Positions 34,488 through 44,019 are shown, numbered from the stretch's first letter. The stretch: 64,000 nucleotides of DNA from Bacteroidia bacterium (GCA_023228875.1 JALOAG010000002.1:186001-250000); one strand, 5' to 3'. Numbers and translations: made by a program. The notes: generated by a model from the letters alone, not told the origin.

Positions 34488-35672
34488 ATGAAAGTACTTT
34501 CTGGTTTAACACTAACCATTCTATTTACTTTGGTTCTATTGTCCTCTTGCAAAAAAAACGAAGATGAATCTACAAATACTGCAAATAACATTACCATACT
34601 CAATACCAATGAATGGAAAGTAGTTTCGCATCACGCACAACCTAAAACACAAGGAAATTTAGGTGGTGGATTTGAAACTCAGGCATTTAGTTTACAATCG
34701 CCCAACGAATTGCGTTGGTATTTGTGGTTTAAACATATGTCCGGTTATCAAGATCCAATTGAAATCATTTTAAACAACCTAAATACTGTTGTAGTAAATA
34801 AACCAACAGGGAATACCGGAACTGATTTCAGACCTTTCAAAACAATTTATGGTGGAGATACATGGGAAACACATATTCCATTTTCAAATACTTATAGTTT
34901 AGCGGTTTTTAAGAATAATCAAAACATTAATATAAAACTTGATAGCAATGCTACCAACATAAGAAGACTGCAAGCATCGGAAGACGGATTGTTGAATAAT
35001 TCAGAGGTGAATGGCGGAACAAATACGGTGTCGCACTTTCACTTTGGCACAAATAAATGGAAAACAAATGCTTTTTTCGCCTCCCAATTTGTATCTGTAC
35101 GTTTTGATAACCGGACTTACGTAATCAATTTAAATAAAAATACCAGCCAAGACGGCTTAGGAATACATTCTGAAACAGATAATAAAGTAACGGGTTCTCA
35201 AGGAAATATTGTTTATACGATGCAAGAAGAAAATCATCTTACTATGTCTTCCGTTGGCTTTATTTTACACAGTTCACAACATGGAGATAATGTTTTTGTA
35301 GCGATTGATGCCAATGGAAATAAGTTTGAAGTCTATAAAATAAACTTAACCAATTTTACCATTCAAAAGGTTCTTGATGAAACTAAAGTAGGCACTTACA
35401 CACAATATGCGAATGAAATTGATGATGAGGGAAATTTGTATATTGTAGAAAATAGAGTTGAAAATCAAACTTCACATTTTAGCATTAGAAAATATAAAAC
35501 AACAGGTGGAAACGAGGTGATATTGAAAGAAACAGGTTTGAAGGAGCATACTCAGATACATGCACTCAAGTATTTTAACGATAAGTTACATGCAGCGGTG
35601 GTTTACAGACAAGAAAATCCGGATAATTGGATGGATAATACTTACCACATGCAGATTATTGCTAAAAAATAA
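34488..35672 (+). CDS. Hypothetical lipoprotein
   Basis: A 394-residue protein with a lipoprotein signal (lipobox LSSC, Cys21) and a short KKNEDESTNTANN linker. The body is beta-rich, with repeated motifs of the kind seen in propellers (NVFVAIDANGNKFEVYKIN, EIDDEGNLYIVENRV, HALKYFNDKLHAAVVY). No enzyme signature is visible. A TAATTTTG box (34460-34467) lies 20 bases upstream. It is the first intact gene right of the island scar and seems to be a stand-alone surface lipoprotein of the host chromosome. Confidence 0.78.
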   Translation: MKVLSGLTLTILFTLVLLSSCKKNEDESTNTANNITILNTNEWKVVSHHAQPKTQGNLGGGFETQAFSLQSPNELRWYLWFKHMSGYQDPIEIILNNLNTVVVNKPTGNTGTDFRPFKTIYGGDTWETHIPFSNTYSLAVFKNNQNINIKLDSNATNIRRLQASEDGLLNNSEVNGGTNTVSHFHFGTNKWKTNAFFASQFVSVRFDNRTYVINLNKNTSQDGLGIHSETDNKVTGSQGNIVYTMQEENHLTMSSVGFILHSSQHGDNVFVAIDANGNKFEVYKINLTNFTIQKVLDETKVGTYTQYANEIDDEGNLYIVENRVENQTSHFSIRKYKTTGGNEVILKETGLKEHTQIHALKYFNDKLHAAVVYRQENPDNWMDNTYHMQIIAKK

Positions 35673-35861
35673 AGTTGGATGTATCCAAATCCAATTAAAC
35701 CAAGTTAGTTGGTAAATAAAGTGTTGGTTTATTTGTTTTATTGGCTTTCCCAAATCTTGCTTGTTTGATTGTAACTTAAAATCGATATAAGAAGATAATT
35801 GAGGTCAACATGTTTTCCTTTTTGTTTTATCAATTTTTTAAACTGAATTTTGCGCTGTAAC

Positions 35862-36332
35862 ATGAACAAGAAAGCGCAATATAATCAATCACTAAAGGAA
35901 ATCCAATCTATATGGGATGAACAAATCAGTTTAACCGGAAACCTTGCAAATGTGTGTGCGGTACTTAAAAGTACTTTTGATTTTTGGTGGGTAGGTTTTT
36001 ATCGTGTAGAATCTGACGTATTACAATTACATGTTTTTCAGGGTCCGACAGCTTGCACCAGAATTGGTAAGGGAAAAGGTGTTTGTGGAGCAGCATGGGA
36101 GAGAGGGTCGGGTATTGTTGTTCCCAATGTACATGAGTTTGATGGGCATATTGCATGCAATTCGGAATCAAATTCGGAGATTGTGATTCCGGTAAAATAT
36201 TATGATTCAGTATGGGGTGTGTTAGATATTGACAGTAAGCAGTTTAATATTTTTGATGAAGTGGACAAAATATGTCTTGAAGAGATTGTTGGGTTTTTAG
36301 AAGATAAAATAACTTCCAACATACCATGTTAG
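35862..36332 (+). CDS. msrC: Free methionine-R-sulfoxide reductase (GAF domain)
   Basis: A single GAF-domain enzyme of 156 residues that reduces free methionine R-sulfoxide. Conserved cysteines are in NVCAVLKSTF, PTACTRIGKGKGVCGAAW and HIACNSESNSEIVIPV, the fRMsr pattern. The frame opens at a TTG (35850), but the ATG at 35862 is preferred. Its 3' end overlaps miaE by 7 bases, so they form a two-gene operon. Confidence 0.92.
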   Translation: MNKKAQYNQSLKEIQSIWDEQISLTGNLANVCAVLKSTFDFWWVGFYRVESDVLQLHVFQGPTACTRIGKGKGVCGAAWERGSGIVVPNVHEFDGHIACNSESNSEIVIPVKYYDSVWGVLDIDSKQFNIFDEVDKICLEEIVGFLEDKITSNIPC

Positions 36333-36907
36333 GACTAAAATTAGCTACAGACCCTCGTTGGGTGGACATTGCCGGTATGAGCATAGAAGAGATTTTAACC
36401 GACCATGCTTGGTGTGAACAAAAGGCTGCTACCAATGGAATTACCGTTATTTCCAAATTCTCTGAGTTTGAAAACATGGTGGACAAGGTTGCCCCTGTCA
36501 TTGCGGAGGAGTGGGGGCATTTTCGCAAGGTATTAAAGGAGTTGAAAAAGAGAAAATTGAAACTTGGAGCCCAGAGAAAGGATGAATATGTAAATGAGTT
36601 GTTTAAGTTGGAAAAGAAAGGAGGCAGCAGAGCGCAGGCATTGGTTGAGAAATTGCTCATTTGTGCCATGATTGAAGCGCGCAGTTGTGAGCGATTTCGC
36701 TTGTTGTCATTGCACATACAAGATGATTTGTTAAAGGAATTCTATCATGAGTTTATGGTGTCTGAGGCAGGTCATTATACGCTTTTTATAAAACTCGCTA
36801 AGGAAATCCTACCAGACGAATATGTTGAAAAACGTTGGCAGCATTATTTGGAAGGAGAAGCCGAAATCATGAAAAAATTTGAGTACAGAAAAGGGCGGAT
36901 ACACTAA
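36326..36907 (+). CDS. miaE: tRNA-(ms2io6A)-hydroxylase MiaE
   Basis: A 193-residue diiron monooxygenase that hydroxylates the isopentenyl group of ms2i6A37 in tRNA. Recognisable phrases are DPRWVDIAGMSIEEILTDHAWCEQKAA, EEWGHFRKVL (metal ligands) and MIEARSCERFRLL, with a late SEAGHYTLF. It overlaps the upstream reductase gene by 7 bases. It is convergent with the ABC permease gene after 17 bases; an ATACAC/GTGTAT inverted pair in the gap might act as a weak two-way terminator. Confidence 0.93.
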   Translation: MLGLKLATDPRWVDIAGMSIEEILTDHAWCEQKAATNGITVISKFSEFENMVDKVAPVIAEEWGHFRKVLKELKKRKLKLGAQRKDEYVNELFKLEKKGGSRAQALVEKLLICAMIEARSCERFRLLSLHIQDDLLKEFYHEFMVSEAGHYTLFIKLAKEILPDEYVEKRWQHYLEGEAEIMKKFEYRKGRIH

Positions 36908-36924
36908 TTGTGTGTATTTGCATA

Positions 36925-38157
36925 TTATTCATATCGCAATGCGTCAATAGGGTTCAATTTAGCAGCCTTGCGAGCCGGATAAATTCCTGCTAACAACCCT
37001 ACAACGATGCAGATTGTTAATGCAATCAAAATCCACAACCAAGGGACAATGAATCCGGTGGACATCATCATACCTACAATGTTCCCTATGGCTATTCCTA
37101 ATACAATGCCGGCAAGCCCTCCGATTATACATATTACAATGGCTTCTGTGAGAAACTGAGATAGAATCGTTTTGGGTCGAGCACCAAGCGCCATGCGCGT
37201 TCCTATTTCTCTTGTTCTTTCTGTAACAGAAACCAACATAATATTCATCAATCCAATAGCTGCACCAATAAGTGTAATGAGCGAAATGATGGTGGCAGAT
37301 AGTGTTAGGGCTTTGAGGTTTTGAAGTAAATCTTCGGTTGCTGAATTGCTCTTGAATATCTCAAAATTATCTTCCTCTCCGGGGTGTAGTTTTCTGATTT
37401 TTCTTAATGTTATTTTGGCTTCATCTATTGCAACATCAATCAAATTGCCATTGCTCACACCAACTAAAATTACATAGTTTGTATTGTTGCTTAAGTATAA
37501 AGAACGAGCGCGATTGATAGGGATGTACATCATTCTGTCTTCACCTCCGAACCCAATACTACCTCCTTTCTTTTCAAGTATGCCAACGACTTTGAATTTC
37601 ACACCATTATAGCTCACAAAGCTGTCAATCGCTTTTCCCTTTGGAAAAAGCCCTGTTGCAATATCATAGCCAATTACCGCAACAGGACTGCCTTCAGAAA
37701 TTTCAAATTGAGAAAAATTCCGTCCTTTATAAATGTCAGATGCAGAAAGTTCTAAATAATCTTCATCTATTGCTAATATACGGTTGTTAGGATTAGTCTT
37801 AGCAAAATTGGATTTGAGAATTCCTTGAAATGAGACAACTGCCGATACAGCAACGGTTGCGGGAAATTCGAAATTTTCTTTGAATTGTCTTGTTTGCAAA
37901 TATTTGATTGATTCGTATTTGGTCTGTTTTTGTGTTCCAAACACTTCCATTTTTCCACTTTTGTCTTTGATAGTAAATGTGTTTGCGCCCATACGAGAGA
38001 AGTTTTTGTTAATCGCAACTTCTAAACCTTCAATAGCGGTTAACATACCCACCAAAGCAGTAATACCGATTGCAATAATGGTTGCTGTAATAATGGTGCG
38101 TAGCAAAGTGCCTCGAATCGAGCGTAAGGCAATTTTTATGTTTTCTGATATTCTCAA
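36925..38157 (-). CDS. MacB-like ABC transporter permease (FtsX family)
   Basis: About 410 residues: one N-terminal membrane helix (RTIITATIIAIGITALVG), a large periplasmic MacB_PCD-type domain (about 45-270), then three C-terminal helices in an FtsX domain (LITLIGAAIGLMNIMLVSVTERTREIGTRMALGARPKTIL). Such permeases pair with a LolD/MacB-type ATPase to move or release lipoproteins, peptides or drugs across the envelope; no ATPase is adjacent. The longest frame starts at TTG 38169, but a minus-strand TACTTTTG box covers that codon, so TTG 38157 (RISENIKIALRSIRG) is preferred. Confidence 0.88.
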   Translation of the reverse strand: MRISENIKIALRSIRGTLLRTIITATIIAIGITALVGMLTAIEGLEVAINKNFSRMGANTFTIKDKSGKMEVFGTQKQTKYESIKYLQTRQFKENFEFPATVAVSAVVSFQGILKSNFAKTNPNNRILAIDEDYLELSASDIYKGRNFSQFEISEGSPVAVIGYDIATGLFPKGKAIDSFVSYNGVKFKVVGILEKKGGSIGFGGEDRMMYIPINRARSLYLSNNTNYVILVGVSNGNLIDVAIDEAKITLRKIRKLHPGEEDNFEIFKSNSATEDLLQNLKALTLSATIISLITLIGAAIGLMNIMLVSVTERTREIGTRMALGARPKTILSQFLTEAIVICIIGGLAGIVLGIAIGNIVGMMMSTGFIVPWLWILIALTICIVVGLLAGIYPARKAAKLNPIDALRYE

Positions 38158-38166
38158 TGAGGATGT

Positions 38167-38185
38167 CAAAAGTAATGTAATTTTG
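38167..38185. promoter_or_regulatory. Divergent -7 boxes between ABC permease and lipB
   Basis: The minus strand reads TACTTTTG (38167-38174) and the plus strand TAATTTTG (38178-38185); both match TAnnTTTG and are only 3 bases apart. The lipB box ends 4 bases before its ATG, pointing to a leaderless lipB mRNA. No -33 TTG at 19 bases was confirmed. Confidence 0.4.
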
Positions 38186-38189
38186 CCTC

Positions 38190-38852
38190 ATGGATGTTTT
38201 TGAATTTGAAGATTGGGGGGTAATAGAATATGATGTGGCTCGCCAAAAACAGCTGGAGAGATTTGAACGAAATTTAGCAGACAAAATCGCAGGTAAGGCT
38301 ATCAAATCGTGTCTTATTATGTGTGAACATAATCCCGTTATTACTTTTGGTAAAAGTGCAGACAAAACCAATGTTTTGTTTAATGCAACATGGTTACAAA
38401 CACACGGTATAGCTGTCTGTCAAACAGAAAGAGGCGGAGATGTTACGTTTCATGGACCGGAACAATTGGTGGTTTATCCGCATTTTGACATAGAACAAAT
38501 GGGGAAGGGGGTGCGTGATTACATTCACTCTATTGAAGAAGTAATCATTAGAACAATCCGACATTACGGAATAAAAGGAGAGCGTTCACAAGGGTTTACC
38601 GGTGTTTGGTTGGAGGTTGGTTCCACTAAAGAAAGGAAAATTGCAGCAATCGGTGTAAAATGCAGCAGAGGAGTAACCATGCACGGGTTGGCGTTGAATG
38701 TCAATACTGACTTACATTTTTTTGATTATATTATCCCATGTGGTATTACAGGAAAAGGGGTTACGTCTATTGAAAAGGAACTTGGACACAAGGTTTCTAT
38801 GAAAGATGTTAAGGCAATTATGAAAAGTAAATTTGAAGAAGTGTTTGCTTGA
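38190..38852 (+). CDS. lipB: Lipoyl(octanoyl) transferase
   Basis: Transfers octanoyl from acyl carrier protein to lipoate-dependent enzymes, 220 residues. Motifs: EHNPVITFGKSADKTN, the core GGDVTFHGPEQLVVYP, the catalytic Lys region AAIGVKCSRGVTMHGLALNV and the catalytic Cys in IIPCGITGKGVTS. Length and motifs are standard. lipA is not in the window. The gene ends 2 bases before the stop of the convergent UbiA gene. Confidence 0.95.
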   Translation: MDVFEFEDWGVIEYDVARQKQLERFERNLADKIAGKAIKSCLIMCEHNPVITFGKSADKTNVLFNATWLQTHGIAVCQTERGGDVTFHGPEQLVVYPHFDIEQMGKGVRDYIHSIEEVIIRTIRHYGIKGERSQGFTGVWLEVGSTKERKIAAIGVKCSRGVTMHGLALNVNTDLHFFDYIIPCGITGKGVTSIEKELGHKVSMKDVKAIMKSKFEEVFA

Positions 38853-38854
38853 GT

Positions 38855-39691
38855 TTAGAGCAGGAAAATAAGCATTATCACAATCAACATGACAAATTTT
38901 GTTATCAAAGATAGTTTCTTAGCTGTAACAATATCAGGATTTCTCAATGCCATTATTCCAATCAAAAAAAACGCACTGCCACCGATAATGGCAATCAAAG
39001 CCCAAGCTATGGTTGAAACTTCGGGTGTTATTGGATAAATAGCCCTGTACAATAGAATACCTCCGAAAACTAAGCTGATAAATCCCGTTGCTATCATTGC
39101 ATTTTTACTTCCAATCAAAACAGGCAGCGTTCTAAAACTTGCTATTTTATCACCGGCAAAATCCTCTATACTTTTAAAGTTTTCTCTAATGAAATTGGCA
39201 GCAGTTGCAAAAATTCCAATGCCTGATGCAAGGATTGAGGGTGTTTCTGCTAGTAAATTACAAACAATAAAAACCATACCAACACAAACGCTCACAAGAA
39301 GATTCCCAACAATTGCAGTTCTTTTTACAAATAATGCATAGAAAAATAAAGCAATATTGATAAAAACTACTACCGCCAACAATCCCGGAATTGCAGCATA
39401 ATAGGCAATGAATAATGAAGATAGCAGTAGCGTGAGATAGAATACTATTGCATTTGTTTTAGAAATTTTTCCTGAGACTAATGGTCTTGTCGGGCGATTG
39501 ACAAAATCTGCTTTTATATCAAAAATATCATTAATCACATAGCCGGCTGCAGCACTGAGTATTGTACTGAAAATCAAGAAAAATCCTTGAATTGCAGCAT
39601 TTGACTCAATCAAATGCATCAGCAACGCACATTGCCCCAAAATAATAAAGAGTAAATTGAGCGGTCTTATTAATTGAAATCGGGCAAACAT
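38855..39691 (-). CDS. UbiA-family prenyltransferase
   Basis: About 278 residues with eight or nine membrane helices. Two Asp-rich prenyl-diphosphate sites are visible: NDIFDIKADFVNRPTRPLVSG and ENFKSIEDFAGDKIASFRTLP. The sequence resembles the geranylgeranylglycerol-phosphate geranylgeranyltransferase-like branch of UbiA, common in Bacteroidota; the exact acceptor is unknown. The frame extends to a GTG at 39733 overlapping def, but the ATG at 39691 (MFARFQLIRPLN) is the typical family start and leaves 7 bases after the def stop. It is the last gene of the def-ruvX run. Confidence 0.85.
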   Translation of the reverse strand: MFARFQLIRPLNLLFIILGQCALLMHLIESNAAIQGFFLIFSTILSAAAGYVINDIFDIKADFVNRPTRPLVSGKISKTNAIVFYLTLLLSSLFIAYYAAIPGLLAVVVFINIALFFYALFVKRTAIVGNLLVSVCVGMVFIVCNLLAETPSILASGIGIFATAANFIRENFKSIEDFAGDKIASFRTLPVLIGSKNAMIATGFISLVFGGILLYRAIYPITPEVSTIAWALIAIIGGSAFFLIGIMALRNPDIVTAKKLSLITKFVMLIVIMLIFLL

Positions 39692-39698
39692 GAGGAGA

Positions 39699-40253
39699 TT
39701 ATTTGCGAGAGGGTTTAATAGGATAGTCTGCACGAACTTTACCCTTGCTCATTTCTTTCAGTTTGTTTTGTAAGAATTTCTTTCTTAACGGATTAATCTT
39801 GTCAGTAAATAGAATCCCCTCTATATGGTCATATTCATGTTGTATGACACGTGCAGCAATACCGGAAAATTCTTTGAGGTGAGCATTAAAATGTTCGTCT
39901 AAGTATTGAATTTTTATTTTTCCTTTTCTGCTCACATTTTCTCTGATTCCTGGAATACTTAAACATCCTTCTTCAAATTTCCAAGGTTCATCCCATTCCT
40001 CAATGATTTCGGCATTGATAAATGCTTGTTTGAATTTCTCTGCGTTTTTTGCTTCTTCCCATTTTGTAGTGTCAATAACAAAAAGCCTGATAGGCAGTCC
40101 TATCTGGGGTGCAGCAAGTCCCACACCATTGGCAGCATACATGGTCTCAAACATGTTTTCTATCAATGTGTTTAATTCGGGGTAGTCTTGTGCAATCTCA
40201 GTCCCTTTTTTTCGCAGAACTTCTTGTCCAAATGTGTATATGGGTAAAATCAT
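39699..40253 (-). CDS. def: Peptide deformylase
   Basis: Metalloenzyme that removes the formyl group from nascent protein N-termini, 184 residues. All three family motifs are intact: GVGLAAPQIG, EEGCLSIPGI (Cys metal ligand) and QHEYDHIEGILF (HExxH-type His ligands with catalytic Glu). The ATG overlaps the ruvX stop by 4 bases (ATGA), showing translational coupling. Confidence 0.97.
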   Translation of the reverse strand: MILPIYTFGQEVLRKKGTEIAQDYPELNTLIENMFETMYAANGVGLAAPQIGLPIRLFVIDTTKWEEAKNAEKFKQAFINAEIIEEWDEPWKFEEGCLSIPGIRENVSRKGKIKIQYLDEHFNAHLKEFSGIAARVIQHEYDHIEGILFTDKINPLRKKFLQNKLKEMSKGKVRADYPIKPSRK

Positions 40254-40666
40254 GGATGCTTCTCTAAATAAGTTTGCAAAATTAGGGCAGCACTCACTGT
40301 ATCCAATAGCTTTTTATCTTTTCTTTTAGATTTTTTCATACCCATTTCGACCAAACTGCGTTGTGCAATGCGCGAAGTATAGCGTTCATCTTCAAAGACA
40401 ATAGAAAGTTGAGGAAATAAGGCTTGCAGTTTCTTCGCAAATTTGTGCACTTCAATTTGCATTTGTTGAAGTTCGCCACTTTCGGAATATGGTTCACCTA
40501 AAACAATGACGCTTACATTTTCTTTAGCAATATATTCTTTCAAAAAGCGCTCAATTTCACTATTTTCAACAGTTGTAAGTGGTTTGGCAATGATTCTGAG
40601 AGGGTCTGTTACAGCAATGCCTACTCTTTTTAACCCATAATCGATGGCAATTACTCTTCCGCTCAC
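40250..40666 (-). CDS. ruvX: Putative pre-16S rRNA nuclease / Holliday junction resolvase-like (YqgF/RuvX)
   Basis: A 138-residue RNase H-fold protein with IAIDYGLKRVGIAVTDP (catalytic Asp), VIVLGEPYSESGE, and FEDERYTSRIAQRSL with a late DTVSAALILQTYL. YqgF proteins process the 5' end of 16S rRNA in E. coli and also resemble RuvC-like resolvases. GTG start at 40666, overlapping the upstream lipoprotein stop by 4 bases, and 4-base overlap with def downstream. Confidence 0.92.
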   Translation of the reverse strand: MSGRVIAIDYGLKRVGIAVTDPLRIIAKPLTTVENSEIERFLKEYIAKENVSVIVLGEPYSESGELQQMQIEVHKFAKKLQALFPQLSIVFEDERYTSRIAQRSLVEMGMKKSKRKDKKLLDTVSAALILQTYLEKHP

Positions 40667-41040
40667 TTTATTCTTCGAGATATCACTAAATTACGGTCTG
40701 CAATTTCAGCATACACCGGTTGATTATTAAAAATTTCAATACTTGCTTTGTTGGCAAGGTTTCTAAATGTGTAGTCATACGAAGTGTCGGTTTGATACTG
40801 CTTGTCCACCACAATTATCAAAAAGAGCGTGTCTTTATTTTTGTCTAAAACAATGCTGGTTTTTGCATCATCGGTAAAAAACTTTTCATCCGCTAAGAAA
40901 TTTCCGGTACGTTCAACTAATTCACTTGCGATTGTAGGATTGTAGAGTAATTCACCTTGTTTGAATGTCTTACTTGGTAAATTCTGTTTACATCCAATCA
41001 ATGTAACAAATATAACCGGAATTAAAGCAAGTCTTTTCAT
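40663..41040 (-). CDS. Hypothetical small lipoprotein
   Basis: A 125-residue protein with a lipoprotein signal (LIGC, Cys17). The remainder is a small soluble domain with no recognised family, mentioning a late YAEIADRNLVISRRIK. ATG at 41040, 15 bases after the subtilase gene's stop; the end overlaps ruvX. So it likely belongs to a run of five genes on the minus strand. Probably outer-membrane anchored. Confidence 0.7.
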   Translation of the reverse strand: MKRLALIPVIFVTLIGCKQNLPSKTFKQGELLYNPTIASELVERTGNFLADEKFFTDDAKTSIVLDKNKDTLFLIIVVDKQYQTDTSYDYTFRNLANKASIEIFNNQPVYAEIADRNLVISRRIK

Positions 41041-41055
41041 GTTACTTGGGTTGTG

Positions 41056-43254
41056 TTATCGTTGGTTTGAAATTATGATTTTATGCGTTTTCCATTCCTT
41101 GTCAAGAATATGAGCCACATACATTCCATTCAGGAAATTAGAAATATCAATAGGAAGTAAAGCCCCGATTTTGCCTTCAAACACCAATTCTCCTAACATA
41201 TTATAAATCTTGATTTCATATTCACCTTCATACACAGAACCTTGATAAAACAAGGAGTTAGTTGCAGGGTTAGGATAGGGGAGTAAATTACCATTTTTAT
41301 AAATAATACCTTTTGTATCCAAAGCGAGCATAATACCAGCATACGCATCCACCTTGCCTACACCCCAAGTCATATTACCAAAAGGGGCTTGCAGCGCTCC
41401 GGTTTTACTGTCTTGATATGCAGTCTTCATTAGGATTTCTTTGATTTGGGCGGGTGATAGTTCCGGGTTAGCTTCTAAAAGCAATGCAGCCACTCCCGTT
41501 ACGGCAGGTCCGGACATGGATGTTCCGCTAAAACGAGCAAAAGGGTAGGTTTTGCTATTAAACTCAATAGTTCTTACCACAGTATATGGTTGCGTGGTAA
41601 AAGTGGAAACAGACGACAATATTTGCACACCCGGTGCGCTGATATTCGGTTTAGGTAAATTATCAATGGTGGGTCCGTGACTGCTAAAATCAGCAATCGC
41701 GCCAGGTGTTGTTGTGTTTCCTGAACGGATTTCTGCGGTGTGTGCTGCAACGGAAATGATATAGGGAGTAGTTGCAGGATCACTAACACAAAAGGAGTCA
41801 TTACCTTTTTCCCAATCAGGTTTAAATGAAATGAAATTCAAACCCGTATTGCTGGTATTGCCTGTTGTTTGAATAATATTCCAATAATGTACAGTGCCGT
41901 TATCTGCTTTTGTACGCAGTACTACTTTCCACAAATCATTTGTTTTCCGTATTGTAAAAGTCAATCTGGGCTTATTGTTGAGCGGATGCGACTTCTCTCC
42001 TTGAACTTTGAAGTACATAGAATTATTGGCAATTTTTATATTGTCTTCATAAGTATTCGTATTGTCAGTATTGAAATACTCTCCTGAATAAATCTTGCTG
42101 CTTCCATTATAAATATCCAATGCACACGAAAATGATTTACCGGGTTCTCCCCATGCTAACACATATTGTCCCCAATAATTAGGAAAAGAAGTAGTTAATG
42201 GATACATGTTAATTTGCGTTTGCATCTCATCATAGTTAAAGGTATGTTTGATGTGCATTTTGCTGTTGCCATTATTGCCGGCAGAAGCCACCATGACCAC
42301 ACCTTTTTTTGTATATTCTTTGGCAACCGTGTGGTAAATTCCAAAAGTGTCGAGTGTAGCTTTGTTATAACTACCAAAACTCATATTAATCACCAAACGT
42401 TTGCCTCTTTGCTTTGCCATTTCATAAAGCCAATCAACACAGTCCAAAAAATTTCCTTTTTGCCAATCCGGTTGCACCAACAAAAATTCACAATTATAAG
42501 CCACTCCAAACAACCCGATTCCGGCACCGCCACCTCCGGCAATTCCGGCTACGTGCGTACCATGAGTTTCATAAATGCTGCCATAAGCGGTATCAGACTG
42601 AGCGGCAAGTAGTTCGTCTGTGCCAATATATACAGTTCCATAGCCATATTTGGAGGGTGCAGGTCCTGATTTTTTATAGTGATCCCATGCGGCTATGATT
42701 CTGTTGCGTTGCAAAAAACTGTCATAAAAAATAGGATGTGTATAGTCAAAGCCCCAATCTATAATACCGATAATGACATCTTTGCCGGAATATCCTTGTG
42801 GTAAGCTAATGCCTTGATGCACAGAGTCTGCTCTGATATCGCCAATTGCTCTATCCAAAAATGGAGTCATGTTAGGCGGTGTTTCTAAGTATTCAATGCC
42901 TTGAAGTGATTCTATCCGTGTAATTAATCTGATAGGAACTTTTAGACTCACCACATTGCCAATGTGCACTGAGATTAATATTCCTTGTTTCTCAAGATAA
43001 TCAGCATTGAAATCATTTGAAATAAACCCTTGCAGATTTATATACATGGTATTGTTTATTGTGAGAAAACTATGAAGTGTGTCTTGAAGCTGTTGTGAAA
43101 TAGTATTCCCGTAAGATTCTAAGTAAGCTGCATCCGTACTAATCTTGTGAAAACATTCTCTTGTTTCGTTTGTCAGTTTGACTTGTGCATGCACAGGAGT
43201 AATATCTACCAATGCAAAAAAGGAAACTATATAAATTGCAATTCGGATTTTCAC
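41056..43254 (-). CDS. Exported subtilisin-like (S8) protease with T9SS sorting domain
   Basis: A 732-residue secreted serine protease. A signal peptide ends near VHAQ; the S8 domain has catalytic Asp in IGIIDWGFDYTHP, His in ETHGTHVAGIAGGG and Ser in FSGTSMSGPAVTG, with a large beta-rich insertion between His and Ser. The end is a type A T9SS domain (PYPNPATNSLFY, EIKIYNMLGELVF, FLNGMYVAHIL). GTG start at 43254; no ATG keeps the signal peptide. The overall plan matches the protease at 19148, so the two are probably paralogues. It stands at the head of the minus-strand lipoprotein-ruvX-def-UbiA run. Confidence 0.92.
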   Translation of the reverse strand: MKIRIAIYIVSFFALVDITPVHAQVKLTNETRECFHKISTDAAYLESYGNTISQQLQDTLHSFLTINNTMYINLQGFISNDFNADYLEKQGILISVHIGNVVSLKVPIRLITRIESLQGIEYLETPPNMTPFLDRAIGDIRADSVHQGISLPQGYSGKDVIIGIIDWGFDYTHPIFYDSFLQRNRIIAAWDHYKKSGPAPSKYGYGTVYIGTDELLAAQSDTAYGSIYETHGTHVAGIAGGGGAGIGLFGVAYNCEFLLVQPDWQKGNFLDCVDWLYEMAKQRGKRLVINMSFGSYNKATLDTFGIYHTVAKEYTKKGVVMVASAGNNGNSKMHIKHTFNYDEMQTQINMYPLTTSFPNYWGQYVLAWGEPGKSFSCALDIYNGSSKIYSGEYFNTDNTNTYEDNIKIANNSMYFKVQGEKSHPLNNKPRLTFTIRKTNDLWKVVLRTKADNGTVHYWNIIQTTGNTSNTGLNFISFKPDWEKGNDSFCVSDPATTPYIISVAAHTAEIRSGNTTTPGAIADFSSHGPTIDNLPKPNISAPGVQILSSVSTFTTQPYTVVRTIEFNSKTYPFARFSGTSMSGPAVTGVAALLLEANPELSPAQIKEILMKTAYQDSKTGALQAPFGNMTWGVGKVDAYAGIMLALDTKGIIYKNGNLLPYPNPATNSLFYQGSVYEGEYEIKIYNMLGELVFEGKIGALLPIDISNFLNGMYVAHILDKEWKTHKIIISNQR

Positions 43255-43308
43255 TGTGTAATTTAATTATGAATATAAAGCAAGCAGACAAAGATTAGAC
43301 TGTGGTTA

Positions 43309-44019
43309 TTACTTCTTTTCATCTTTCTTATTGTCAGGTTTCTGATTTTTGTTTTCAGTAGTTTTATGACGTTTGTAATCTCCTCTATTCCATGCTTCAA
43401 AAAATTGAGCCCATGCAAAGGGGTTCATTAATGTGATAGATGGTACTGTTCCTTTGTAGTATTGCTTTTGGTTCTGATAGCGGATATATGCCTGATAGTT
43501 TTCCTTTTCATCCATTCCCATTCTAAATGCAGCATCTTTATATGCTTCTCTTTCAAGATTCTTTTTGGCAATATCTAATTTATCTTGAGGAATATCAGCG
43601 GTAAGGAAAAATTGGTCAAAAGTATTTCTGTTAGGAACCGGGCTGACAACAATACCATCAAGGTATATAGTATCTGCTGTGAGCGATTGAATGATATGAT
43701 ATTTGAAATCAGTTAATGAATCAGGTATTACGAAATACGATTTCTTGTATTCAATATGTGAGAACACAACTGTATCACCTTTTTCTGCAACAAAAGAAAA
43801 TTTTCCTGAGAAATCGCTGTAGTCACCATAGGGCTTATTTTGTACAATGATATGCACAAATGGAATAGGGAGGATGCTGTCTGATGTAACAACAATCCCT
43901 GTAAATTGGATATAATCGTGTTTTGTTACCGAATCTTTGTGGTGTTGCGCAAAACAAGAAACTGAGAAAAGGAATGAAAGTAATAGCAAGATAGTATGTT
44001 TAGTTCGGTCAAAAATCAT
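43309..44019 (-). CDS. Exported protein with carboxypeptidase-like regulatory domain
   Basis: About 236 residues. A signal peptide (ILLLLSFLFSVSCFAQ) is followed by a beta-sandwich of the CarboxypepD_reg-like type (IQFTGIVVTSDSILPIPFVHIIVQ, GDYSDFSGKFSFVAEKGDTVVFSHI) and a basic/acidic C-terminal tail rich in Lys, Asn and Asp. Proteins of this plan are envelope-associated in Bacteroidota; the exact role is unknown. The frame opens at a TTG (44028); the ATG at 44019 is preferred. No sorting domain was seen. Confidence 0.75.
   Translation of the reverse strand: MIFDRTKHTILLLLSFLFSVSCFAQHHKDSVTKHDYIQFTGIVVTSDSILPIPFVHIIVQNKPYGDYSDFSGKFSFVAEKGDTVVFSHIEYKKSYFVIPDSLTDFKYHIIQSLTADTIYLDGIVVSPVPNRNTFDQFFLTADIPQDKLDIAKKNLEREAYKDAAFRMGMDEKENYQAYIRYQNQKQYYKGTVPSITLMNPFAWAQFFEAWNRGDYKRHKTTENKNQKPDNKKDEKK

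Noticed and set aside
36908..36924. Two-way terminator between miaE and the ABC permease
   Set aside because: Only a short ATACAC/GTGTAT pair without a T run on either side; too weak to list.
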